44,818 nucleotides of DNA, taken from CAYFPO01 sp964345035 (lineage in GTDB: Bacteria; Fidelibacterota; Marinisomatia; SCGC-AAA003-L08; GCA-002704045). Positions 26,801 through 33,870 of this stretch are shown here, piece after piece. Below the pieces are notes generated by a model. That model saw nothing but the letters and a program-made list of their open reading frames with translations, did not search any database and was not told where the DNA came from. The stretch covers positions 1-44,818 of the forward strand of contig CAYFPO010000017.1 of the NCBI GenBank assembly GCA_964345035.1, in the 5' to 3' direction. The position numbers and the translations under genes were made by a program. Numbering within the stretch: the stretch's first letter is position 1; every line of letters starts with the position of its first letter.

Positions 26801-27012
26801 TTAAAAACGGAAAAGTTCAGTTGGTAGTTAATACACCTCTTGGCGCTCAGTCCAGATTTGATGAGTACGAAATTGGTCGTTCATCAATACGCTATAAAGT
26901 TCCTGCAATCACTACAATTTCAGGTGCCCAGGCTGCTATCCGTGGAATCAGAAATGTAAAGAATGATTCAATAAATTACCGAAGTTTGCAGGAAGTGTTC
27001 AAATCAGTTTAA
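23803..27012 (+). CDS. carB: Carbamoyl-phosphate synthase large subunit
   Basis: CarB makes carbamoyl phosphate from bicarbonate, ATP and the ammonia channelled from CarA. At 1069 residues it has the full duplicated layout: first preATP-grasp/ATP-grasp half (1-400, 'GAGPIVIGQACEFDYSG', 'GGSNVQFAVNP'), oligomerisation domain (about 400-550), second ATP-grasp half (about 555-935, 'GGGPNRIGQGIEFDYCC', 'EVNPRASRTVPF') and a C-terminal MGS-like allosteric domain (about 940-1069). The ATG follows the repeat by 8 nt and I see no clear Shine-Dalgarno, so its expression may have changed with the insertion. Confidence 0.97.
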   Translation: MPKRTDINSILIIGAGPIVIGQACEFDYSGTQACRALKEEGYRIILVNSNPATIMTDRNLADATYLEPITPEAVASIIEKEKPDALLPTVGGQTALDTAMALHNNGILEKFQVDLIGANVDAIEKAEDREKFKKAMDDSGIETASGGFAKTMIEAESIIEDIQFPVIIRPSFTLGGTGGSVAYNIEEFQELIDKGLSASPITEVLIEESLLGWKEFEMEVVRDGNDNVIIICSIENLDPMGVHTGDSITVAPAQTLTDKEFQKMRNWSIKCLREIGVDTGGSNVQFAVNPENGRMIIIEMNPRVSRSSALASKATGFPIAKIAAKLAVGYTLDELPNDITGQTMAAFEPSIDYVVTKIPRFDFEKFPSSDGLLGVQMQSVGEVMAIGRTFRESIQKAMRSLEVGLDGFTPKQTEYRDLDLTKIRFATAFRLLKVRQAFEEDYSIKEIFEQTKIDPWFLYQIQKIITVETQCMASPSEDIHHSESLKQLKQNGFSDRQIARIWETTEQEIRQIRKDKNILPTYKVVDTCAAEFSAQTPYCYSTYETENEIEPLTGNKVMILGGGPNRIGQGIEFDYCCVQAVFGLKEAGYKTIMVNCNPETVSTDFDIADRLYFEPLTFEDVMNIVDLEQPEGVLVQFGGQTPLNIAKQLKNAGVNIIGTNPDSIDLAEDRKKFGRILEELKIPVPKWGTAFSVEEALIVAQNVGYPVLVRPSYVLGGRGMEIVYDDDGLKTYVSKAALVSGDHPILIDAFLEDAFEFDVDALCDGKDVFIAGIMQHIEEAGIHSGDSACVLPAYELPGNARKTILDYTKKLAISLNTIGLINIQFALKDKVVYVIEVNPRASRTVPFISKVIDVPLAKIAAKLAVGEKIADLKLSAKTKNGLIAVKKPVFPFNKFPKQSVFLSPEMKSTGEVIGFDTHLGSAYAKAESGAGQTLPTEGTVFISVNDSDKIQAIPLARDFQELGFSIIATLGTADLLSENGVYTDTIFKVGEGRPNVVDAIKNGKVQLVVNTPLGAQSRFDEYEIGRSSIRYKVPAITTISGAQAAIRGIRNVKNDSINYRSLQEVFKSV

Positions 27013-27058
27013 ATTTATCTAAGGAATAAGTGGGAATTTCTATTTAAAACTGAGATAA

Positions 27059-28318
27059 ATGTTTACCTATATTACAGCACTGTATTTTGCAATACCAATA
27101 TTTCTGATATTAATCCTGGTAGAAATTGCAGTTGCATATAAAAAAGGCATTACCATAAACAGATCTGCGGACATGATCTCCAGTTTAAGTTCCGGGATAA
27201 CCAACACAACTCGTGACGGCATCAAATTTGGTTTTTTGATCATCAGTTATTCATGGCTCGTAGATCATATAACTATCATCAATCTGACACCGGTTTGGTT
27301 AGCAGTGGTGGTGGCTTTTGTAACGGTGGATTTTGCAGGATACTGGGTACATCGAATGAATCATAGGATCAATGTTTTTTGGAATAGACATGTCATTCAC
27401 CACAGCAGTGAGGAATATAATTTATCCTGTGCATTACGGCAATCCATTTCAGATAATATCCAATTTGGTGCAATTTTTTTGATTCCCGCAGCACTTCTTG
27501 GAGTTCCTCCAGTTTTGTTTGCTGTAATTAGTCCCATCCAGTTATTTATGCAGTTCTGGTACCATACCCAATTAATTGATAAAATGGGATGGCTGGAAAA
27601 AATACTGGTAACCCCGTCTCACCACCGTGTGCATCATGCAATTAATAAGGAATACATTGATAAAAATTACAGCCAGATTTTTATAATCTGGGATAAACTA
27701 TTTGGTTCATTCCAACCGGAATTAACAAATGTGAAACCCGTGTATGGTATTCTAAGACCTGCACAAACCTGGAATCCGATATTCATCAATTTTAAACACA
27801 TTTGGCAAATAGTGAAGGATGCTTACCACACTCAAAATCTCTGGGATAAATTTAGAATATGGTTTATGCCAACCGGCTGGCGCCCGGAAGATGTGGCAGA
27901 AAACTTTCCCATCAGAACAATTGAAGATCCATATAAACAAAAAAAATACAGCACGGATAATTCACCAATGTTGTTGGCGTGGTCCTGGTTTCAATTAATA
28001 ATGACTCTTGGTTTTATGTTTCTACTTTTCTCAAAATTGGCTTACTTGAATCAGACAACAATATTAATATATACAGCCTTTATAATTTTAACTGTTTCAT
28101 CATATACATTATTGTTGGACGGAAAAAAATATGTCATAATTTTTGAAGGATTGAAATGTATCATTGGTATAGGACTTATTTTATTTCTATCTACACTAAT
28201 TTCTGAATTCATGCAGATTAGCTTATTTGTTTATTTATTGTTCTCTTTAGGACTTACAATTTATTTTTATAATTTCGAAAATTTGAGATTGTCTAAAATC
28301 TCGATGGACAAACACTAA
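27059..28318 (+). CDS. Membrane fatty-acid hydroxylase/sterol desaturase family, AGMO-like
   Basis: A 419-residue di-iron membrane oxygenase. Histidine motifs HRMNH, HVIHHSSE and HHRVHH (with a further H between) follow the sterol desaturase/hydroxylase pattern. The N-terminal 'KKGITINRSADMISSLSSG' and the spacing resemble alkylglycerol monooxygenase (TMEM195-like), which cleaves ether lipids, and the long C-terminal membrane region is also found there. About eight hydrophobic segments are visible. It starts 46 bp after carB and may be a separate unit. The substrate is inferred only from similarity. Confidence 0.88.
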   Translation: MFTYITALYFAIPIFLILILVEIAVAYKKGITINRSADMISSLSSGITNTTRDGIKFGFLIISYSWLVDHITIINLTPVWLAVVVAFVTVDFAGYWVHRMNHRINVFWNRHVIHHSSEEYNLSCALRQSISDNIQFGAIFLIPAALLGVPPVLFAVISPIQLFMQFWYHTQLIDKMGWLEKILVTPSHHRVHHAINKEYIDKNYSQIFIIWDKLFGSFQPELTNVKPVYGILRPAQTWNPIFINFKHIWQIVKDAYHTQNLWDKFRIWFMPTGWRPEDVAENFPIRTIEDPYKQKKYSTDNSPMLLAWSWFQLIMTLGFMFLLFSKLAYLNQTTILIYTAFIILTVSSYTLLLDGKKYVIIFEGLKCIIGIGLILFLSTLISEFMQISLFVYLLFSLGLTIYFYNFENLRLSKISMDKH

Positions 28319-28336
28319 ATCCGTAATAATTTAGTG
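28313..28336. repeat. 8-bp inverted repeat across the AGMO-like stop codon
   Basis: CACTAAAT (28313-28320) and ATTTAGTG (28329-28336) form a perfect 8-bp stem with an 8-nt loop. The stop codon TAA lies in the left arm. No T tract follows, so it could be a weak or factor-assisted terminator or an mRNA-end stabiliser. Confidence 0.5.
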
Positions 28337-28350
28337 CAAAGCCCCGTTAT

Positions 28351-28365
28351 AACCTTATGAAGGTT
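28351..28365 (+). promoter_or_regulatory. Short 5' leader hairpin before the FISUMP gene
   Basis: AACCTT-ATG-AAGGTT forms a 6-bp stem, extended by T-G, A-T and T-A pairs, in the 79-nt gap ahead of the surface-protein gene. A strong GGAAGG stands 9 nt before the ATG at 28398. The hairpin may lie in the leader of the message. Confidence 0.4.
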
Positions 28366-28397
28366 GTATAAACTAACAAGAAAGGAAGGATGATTGC

Positions 28398-28838
28398 ATG
28401 AAGAATACAAAAATCCTACTAATATTATTTACACTAACATTTTCAATTAGCTACAGCCAGTGTGATGCCAATGGTGATGGTGTATTGGATGTATTAGATA
28501 TAGTTGTAGAGGTTAACTGTATCCTTGACAACTGTTGGGAAGGTGGCTCAGTTGAATGTATAGATATAGACGGCAACTCCTACGAGACCGTACAGATAGG
28601 AGACCAGTTATGGATGGCAGAGAACCTGAAGGTTACCCATTACAACAATGGAGATGAAATACCCAATATCACCAATAATGGCGATTGGAGTAGTCTTTCA
28701 ACAGGAGCTTATTGCGACTATGACAATAACCCGACAAATTCAGACACTTACGGCAGACTGTACAACTGGTATGCTGTAGATGATGACCGGGGCATCTGCC
28801 CGCATACAGTTCGGGAGCAGGCTGGTTTGACTATTTAA
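28398..28838 (+). pseudogene. Truncated dockerin-like/FISUMP surface protein
   Basis: The reading frame gives 146 residues: a signal peptide (about 1-22), a dockerin-type Ca-binding repeat (CDANGDGVLDVLDIVVEVN, one EF-like loop), then the start of a FISUMP domain (DGNSYETVQIGDQLWMAENL, 'GRLYNWYAVDDDRGICP'). In intact FISUMP domains ICP is followed by GWHVP and about 100 more residues. Here the text changes to an unrelated tail (HTVREQAGLTI) and stops inside a hairpin. The 260 bp that follow hold repeats instead of the rest of the domain. I read it as a truncated copy. A short functional protein cannot be excluded. Confidence 0.75.
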
Positions 28839-29064
28839 TCCGGCAGTAGCCGGATTAAAATTTATTTTTATGGAGTCCGTCAACCGTGTTGGTGGAAGAG
28901 AACATTGTCAGAATTAGGACCCGCCTGTCCACCGAAGGCGGGGATTTATGGGATTTGTGGATGGTTGGATTAGAAGGAAAATCCGATCATCCGATAATCG
29001 GACGAATCCGAATGCAGACAAAGGAAGGTATGAACAAATACAGACAGTACAGGAAAAATGTCTG
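28834..29064. repeat. Hairpin-rich non-coding stretch after the FISUMP truncation
   Basis: The 260 bp between the truncated gene and the glutaredoxin hold four inverted repeats: TTTAATCCGGC/GCCGGATTAAA with an AGTA loop (28834-28859, T-rich after it, a possible terminator), CCCGCCT/AGGCGGG (28920-28942), TCCGAT/ATCGGA (28982-29002) and CAGACA/TGTCTG (29041-29064). No frame shows a gene. The density of short palindromes is far above that of the other intergenic spaces here, suggesting a repeat-derived insertion or a decayed domain. Confidence 0.65.
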
Positions 29065-29098
29065 ATAATAAAAAAAACAAATAAAAGATAGGATTACT

Positions 29099-29431
29099 AT
29101 GAAAATGTTACCATTAATATCAATAATATTCTGTTTCATTTTTGCAAGTGAATCCACTTCAAAAAATGAAATTATTTTCACGGAAAAAAGTAAAGTAGAA
29201 ATTTATTCGGCTTACTTTTGAGCACCATGTAAGGAAGCAAAAAAGCTTCTGCGATCCCGTGGGATTGAATTTACAGATAAAAACATTACATTCTCCAGAA
29301 AGACTGCCAATGAAATGAAAGAGAGAACCGGCGGGAAGGAATCGGTACCTCAGATATTCGTTGATGATTTATACTTAGGCAGCCTAATGGAATTACGAAA
29401 ATTATTCAACAGATCAGAAACGAATAATTAG
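29099..29431 (+). CDS. Exported selenocysteine glutaredoxin (UAPC active site)
   Basis: Reading the TGA at 29219-29221 as selenocysteine gives a 110-residue protein: signal peptide (MKMLPLISIIFCFIFASES), then a glutaredoxin fold with VEIYSAYF-U41-APC44-KEAKKLL (normally CPYC), 'GIEFTDKNI', the cis-proline loop SVPQIFVDD and 'LGSLMELRKLF'. The first active-site cysteine is the in-frame TGA, and the second cysteine, C44, remains. AGGA stands 6 nt before the ATG. A frameshift or mutation is less likely, because both sides of the TGA stay in one frame and match the family. The signal peptide is odd, since most glutaredoxins are cytoplasmic. The deacetylase gene starts 17 nt later. Confidence 0.85.
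29233..29265 (+). promoter_or_regulatory. Candidate bacterial SECIS region of the glutaredoxin gene
   Basis: Two hairpins follow the TGA. GGAAGC-AAAAAA-GCTTCT (29233-29250) puts its loop 17 nt after the TGA, the right distance, but its loop lacks the GT seen in the E. coli element. ATCCCGTGGGAT (29254-29265) has GT in its loop but starts 32 nt after the TGA. Which, if either, is read by SelB cannot be decided by eye. Confidence 0.4.
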
Positions 29432-29448
29432 CACATTCCTTTTTTCAC

Positions 29449-30363
29449 TTGAAAAATAAAATCACTATCATCTATAGTGATTTATTCCTTAATCACGACA
29501 CAGGTTTAAATCATCCTGAATGTCCCGATAGGTTAAGAGCCTGTGTATCGGCACTTGAGGATTCCAATTATTCTAATCATTTGATCTGGAAGGAACCCCG
29601 ATCCATTACAGAATATCAATTACAATGGGTTCACTCACAGGAACATATTGACAGAGTCAAGCAAGCCTGCCAGTCAGGTAATGGATACCTGGATGCAGAT
29701 ACCCCAATCTGCAGTGAAAGTTTTGAAATAGCTCTAATGTCTGCCGGAGCCTGGCTGGATGGAGTAGATTCAGTTTTATCAGGCAGTTCTGCTTTCGTAC
29801 TTTCCCGACCACCGGGGCACCATGCAGAAAGTAACAGGGCTATGGGATTTTGTCTCTTTTCAAATGCCGCAATTGCGGCAGTATATGCACTTCAACAAGA
29901 TGGCATAAAAAAGGCAGCGGTCTTTGATTGGGATGTTCATCACGGTAATGGTACACAGAGTATTGTTCAATCCAATCCGGATATTGCCTATATATCCATG
30001 CATCAATATCCATTTTATCCCGGAACTGGTTCACAAACGGAGACGGGAGATCATAACAATGTATTGAATGTACCTATTGGTTCAGGATCCGGAAGCACCA
30101 AATACAAACAGAAATTTGATGAATTGGTAATTCCGTTTATTCATAAATTTGAACCGGATATTTTAATTATAAGTGCAGGATTTGATGCTCATCGGTATGA
30201 TCCATTGGCTGGAATGAATCTTGAATCTGAAGACTTTGCATATATGACGAAAGAATTACTGAAAATAAGAAAATCCATTTTAATCGGATTGGAAGGTGGA
30301 TATAATGAAGTTGCTCTTGGAGATTGTACAATAACAGTTACAGAACAATTAATAAATGACTGA
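29449..30363 (+). CDS. Class II histone deacetylase-like (acetoin utilisation/HDAC) amidohydrolase
   Basis: A 304-residue zinc deacetylase of the HDAC/AcuC/APAH superfamily. It shows HPECPDRLRA, SRPPGHHAE (paired catalytic histidines), 'FDWDVHHGNGTQ' (zinc Asp and His), 'YISMHQYPFYPGTG', 'SAGFDAHRYDPLAGM' (second zinc Asp) and 'GLEGGYN'. Such bacterial enzymes remove acetyl groups from acetylated lysine or polyamines. The substrate is unknown. The start is a TTG at 29449 without a clear Shine-Dalgarno. The protein begins at the normal first strand, so the start is plausible. It lies 17 nt after the glutaredoxin and overlaps the next gene by 8 nt. Confidence 0.88.
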   Translation: MKNKITIIYSDLFLNHDTGLNHPECPDRLRACVSALEDSNYSNHLIWKEPRSITEYQLQWVHSQEHIDRVKQACQSGNGYLDADTPICSESFEIALMSAGAWLDGVDSVLSGSSAFVLSRPPGHHAESNRAMGFCLFSNAAIAAVYALQQDGIKKAAVFDWDVHHGNGTQSIVQSNPDIAYISMHQYPFYPGTGSQTETGDHNNVLNVPIGSGSGSTKYKQKFDELVIPFIHKFEPDILIISAGFDAHRYDPLAGMNLESEDFAYMTKELLKIRKSILIGLEGGYNEVALGDCTITVTEQLIND

Positions 30364-30823
30364 TATAGAAACCATACACCATTATATGGGTATTGAAATG
30401 AATATTCAAACCTGGAATTTACTTGGGAAAGATGACCGCACTGAGCAGGACGATACCCGAATGATAAATTTTGCAAAAGCATCTTTGTATCATTGGAGAA
30501 AATCTCCCAAATATAAACCGGAAAACGAACAGCGCGGACAATGGATGATATCTCATGTCTTTGCAGTATTGGGAAATGGTAAACAAGCATTAGAATTTGC
30601 AAAAGAAACATTACGGTTGACTGAAAAGCATAAATTCACAGATTTTGATCTTGCCTATGCTTATGAATGTATGGCTCGTGCCTATGCGACATTGGGTAAT
30701 ACTGAAAAATGTAGAAATTGGCGGGAAAGAGCGAAATCAGCAGGTGAGCTTATTCATGATAAAGAAGATAAAAAATATTTTGATGACGATTTTAATGCTG
30801 AGCCTTGGTTCGACTGCTGTTAA
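30356..30823 (+). CDS. TPR-like protein, unknown function
   Basis: A 155-residue protein, helical throughout, with tetratricopeptide-like pairs: 'NEQRGQWMISHVFAVLGNGKQALEFAKETLRL' split over residues about 60-93, and 'FDLAYAYECMARAYATLGNTEKCRNWRERAK' at about 98-130. It ends in an acidic PWFDCC tail with two cysteines. It overlaps the deacetylase stop by 8 nt (ATGACTGA), so they are coupled. An inner ATG at codon 11 is an alternative start. I have seen similar proteins in other bacteria but know no function. Confidence 0.75.
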   Translation: MTDIETIHHYMGIEMNIQTWNLLGKDDRTEQDDTRMINFAKASLYHWRKSPKYKPENEQRGQWMISHVFAVLGNGKQALEFAKETLRLTEKHKFTDFDLAYAYECMARAYATLGNTEKCRNWRERAKSAGELIHDKEDKKYFDDDFNAEPWFDCC

Positions 30824-30861
30824 TATGCAAAATTCAATAAGATAATAAGTCAGGAGAATTT

Positions 30862-32901
30862 ATGTCCTCAAATAATAATCCACTACTAATTCCTTCAACC
30901 CACAAACATGGTGCACCCGATTTTAACGCAATAAAACTTGAGCATTTTATACCAGCTTTAAAGGCTGCAATTCAAGAAGCTGAAGCAACATTGGAAAAAG
31001 TTAAACAAAATCCCGAACCACCTACATTTGAAAATACCGCCTTACCTATGGAAACCTGTACAGAGAAACTGGATACCATTTCTAAGACATATTTTAATTT
31101 AATGGGAGCTGAGTCTGATAATCAATTTAAAGAGCTTGCTCAGGAAATTTCTCCCAGGCTATCTGCATTCAGTAACAAAGTAATGATGGATACTGTATTG
31201 TTTGAAAGAATAAAACAATTAAATGAGACATTGGATTCCTTTGATTATACCAATGAACAAAAAAGATGGATATCAGAAAAATATACTGATTTCACTTTAA
31301 ATGGTGCATTGTTGAGCGATAAAGATAAAGAAGAAGTTCGCAAAATTGATGAAGAACTTTCTAAACTGTCTCCCAAATTTTCACAGAATACTTTAAACGC
31401 AACCAATGATTTCACTTATTTCACTGAAGATGAGACGGTAATTGCAGGCATCCCTGAACTTGCAAAAAACCAAGCTGCTGAAACAGCCAGGAAGAAAGGC
31501 AAAAAATCCGGATGGCTGTTTACTCTCCAAGTGCCGAGTTTATTCCCTGTTCTACAATATGCAGAAAACAGGGAATTAAGGGAAATCTTGTTTCGTGCCT
31601 CTGGAGGAATTGCATTTAACGGAAAATTTGATAATCAGAAGTTGGTCAAAAAAATTGTCAAATTAAGATTTAAAAAAGCCCGATTGCTTGGATTTACAGA
31701 CCATGCGGAATATACTCTTCAAAAACGAATGGCAGGCAATACAGTGACAGTAATGAATTTCATAGAGCGATTGTATGAGGTGTATTATACTGCGTCCAAA
31801 AATGAATTGGAAGAGAGACGAAAACTTGCCCGGAAAGACGGAATTGAAGAAATTCAAGCGTGGGATTTAATGTATTATTTTGAAAAATTAAAGATCCTAA
31901 AATTTAATTTTGACCAAGAGGAATTACGTCCCTACTTTGAGGTGAATAATGTTCTAAAGGGTATTTTCAAAGTAGCTGAACTTTTATATGGTATTCAGTT
32001 TAAAGAAATATTCGATGTCCCGGTATATCATACGGATGTAAGAGTTTTTGAAGTCACTGAGGACGATGAAAAATTTATTGCATTGATTTATATTGACCTT
32101 CATCCAAGAGAAACAAAAAGTGGGGGTGCATGGATGACAAGCTGGCGATCCCAGGGACTTTTCCAGGATAAAGTTGAAAGACCACTGATATCAATTGTCG
32201 CAAATCTCACACCTCCAGGCAAAGACAAACCTGCTTTGCTAACCTTTGATGAAGTAAATACCATATTTCATGAATTTGGTCACGCACTACATGGAATGCT
32301 ATCAGATGTTACGTATCGTTCAATGGCAAGTCCTGAAGTATATTGGGATTTTGTGGAGCTGCCATCTCAGGTCATGGAAAACTGGTTAAGTGAAAAAGAA
32401 ACGCTCCAACTCTTTGCAAAACATTATAAATCCGGAGAACTCATTCCGGATGATCTGATTGAAAAGATTAATAAATCGCGATCATTTCATGCAGGTTTGG
32501 CTGGATTAAGACAGGTTTCATTTGGTTTATTGGATATGGCTTGGCATACAGGTGACCCAACAAAAATTGAAAATGTTAATGATTTTGAAGATTCAGTTTT
32601 GGAAAAAACACGGTTACTGCCGAAAGTAGACGGCACGAATATTTCCTGCAAACTTGGACATATATTTTCCGGTGGATATTCTGCAGGTTACTACTCTTAT
32701 AAATGGGCAGAAACCCTGGATGCAGATGCGTTTGAATTGTTTAAGGAAAAAGGAATTTTTAATAAGGAAGTTGCTGAGTCTTTCAGACGGAATATTCTGG
32801 AAAAGGGAAATACTCAGCCACCAATGGATATTTATATTAAATTTCGCGGGAAGGAACCGGATCCGGATGCTCTGCTACGAAGGGATGAATTGATCCAATA
32901 G
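30862..32901 (+). CDS. prlC: M3-family oligopeptidase A-like metallopeptidase
   Basis: This 679-residue zinc peptidase matches oligopeptidase A/peptidyl-dipeptidase (M3A). The active site HEFGH lies near residue 470 ('NTIFHEFGHALHGML'), and the third ligand region is 'VELPSQVMENWL'. The N-terminal 'FNAIKLEHFIPALKAAI' and the C-terminal 'IFSGGYSAGYYSYKWAE' are diagnostic. It degrades short peptides, including cleaved signal peptides, in the cytoplasm. GGAG precedes the ATG by 7 nt. It follows the TPR-like gene by 38 bp and converges on metF with a 5-bp gap. Confidence 0.95.
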   Translation: MSSNNNPLLIPSTHKHGAPDFNAIKLEHFIPALKAAIQEAEATLEKVKQNPEPPTFENTALPMETCTEKLDTISKTYFNLMGAESDNQFKELAQEISPRLSAFSNKVMMDTVLFERIKQLNETLDSFDYTNEQKRWISEKYTDFTLNGALLSDKDKEEVRKIDEELSKLSPKFSQNTLNATNDFTYFTEDETVIAGIPELAKNQAAETARKKGKKSGWLFTLQVPSLFPVLQYAENRELREILFRASGGIAFNGKFDNQKLVKKIVKLRFKKARLLGFTDHAEYTLQKRMAGNTVTVMNFIERLYEVYYTASKNELEERRKLARKDGIEEIQAWDLMYYFEKLKILKFNFDQEELRPYFEVNNVLKGIFKVAELLYGIQFKEIFDVPVYHTDVRVFEVTEDDEKFIALIYIDLHPRETKSGGAWMTSWRSQGLFQDKVERPLISIVANLTPPGKDKPALLTFDEVNTIFHEFGHALHGMLSDVTYRSMASPEVYWDFVELPSQVMENWLSEKETLQLFAKHYKSGELIPDDLIEKINKSRSFHAGLAGLRQVSFGLLDMAWHTGDPTKIENVNDFEDSVLEKTRLLPKVDGTNISCKLGHIFSGGYSAGYYSYKWAETLDADAFELFKEKGIFNKEVAESFRRNILEKGNTQPPMDIYIKFRGKEPDPDALLRRDELIQ

Positions 32902-32906
32902 GGTGT

Positions 32907-33854
32907 TTACTGATTTAATGTATCTACAATTTTTAACACCGGACCCACATTGTTCATAATATAAAAATGGATAGATTCTACATCATTATTTAATAAATCT
33001 TCACATTGTTTAATTCCCCATTGAACACCAATTTCCTTCACATGTTTTGGATTTTCCGTAACTTCATCCACTAAATCATCAGGCAGATCAACATAAAAAT
33101 TCTTTGGAATGGATGCCAATTGATTACCGGAAGTTAAAATTTTTAGACCCGGGATTATAGGTACAGATATTCCAGCTTCTCTGCATTTTTCAACAAATCT
33201 ATAATAATGATCATTGTTAAAAAACATTTGAGTTACAATGTATTCACCTCCTGCATCAACCTTGTCCTTGAGATATTTTATATCTGATTTCAGATTAGGT
33301 GACTCAAAATGTTTTTCCGGGTAACCGGCTATTCCAATACAGAAATTCATTGGTTCAGCATTTGCTAAGCTATCTAAATATTTGCCTTTATTCATGGATG
33401 CAATTTGTGAAACCAGCTCATTTGCAAATGCATTCGACTGTCTACCGTCCTTCTGAGGTTTTTTATAATTGGTTTCATCACCTCTTATTGCAAGAACGTT
33501 ATGGATTCCCAGATAATTTAGTTCAATGAGTGCGTCCTCTGTTTCTTCCCTGGTGAAGCCCCGGCATAGTAGATGAGCCACTGTATCAATGTTATATCTG
33601 TTCTGGATAATCCCGCAAAGGCTGATGGTACCTGGCCGTTTTTTTCGAACAATACGGCGTACGTGACCTTGGTCATCATCTTCATAATATGCTTCCGCCG
33701 AGTGACTCGTCACATCAATAAATGGCGGATTGTATGGTTTTAATTTTTCAACAATATCAATGATATCCTTGACAGTTTTACCACGCAACGGCGGGATTAT
33801 TTCATAACTGAATAATGGATTTTTAATATTTTCCAAATGTTCAATAACTTTCAT
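32907..33854 (-). CDS. metF: 5,10-methylenetetrahydrofolate reductase
   Basis: MetF is a FAD-dependent reductase making 5-methyl-THF, the methyl donor for MetH. The 315-residue TIM barrel has 'SYEIIPPLRGKTVKDI' (catalytic Glu of the YEIIPP-type start), 'VTSHSAEAYYEDDD', 'NYLGIHNVLAIRGDE', 'IGIAGYPEKH' and 'YIVTQMFFNND', all typical. It follows metH by 16 nt, so it is very likely cotranscribed and shares the SAM-II control, which fits, because the two enzymes work in sequence. Confidence 0.95.
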   Translation of the reverse strand: MKVIEHLENIKNPLFSYEIIPPLRGKTVKDIIDIVEKLKPYNPPFIDVTSHSAEAYYEDDDQGHVRRIVRKKRPGTISLCGIIQNRYNIDTVAHLLCRGFTREETEDALIELNYLGIHNVLAIRGDETNYKKPQKDGRQSNAFANELVSQIASMNKGKYLDSLANAEPMNFCIGIAGYPEKHFESPNLKSDIKYLKDKVDAGGEYIVTQMFFNNDHYYRFVEKCREAGISVPIIPGLKILTSGNQLASIPKNFYVDLPDDLVDEVTENPKHVKEIGVQWGIKQCEDLLNNDVESIHFYIMNNVGPVLKIVDTLNQ

Positions 33855-33870
33855 TGGATTCCTTAATTTT

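Noticed and set aside
29099..29221. Glutaredoxin as a nonsense-mutated pseudogene.
   Set aside because: The frame is intact on both sides, the TGA falls on the active-site cysteine, and a matching case exists in msrB 7 kb away.
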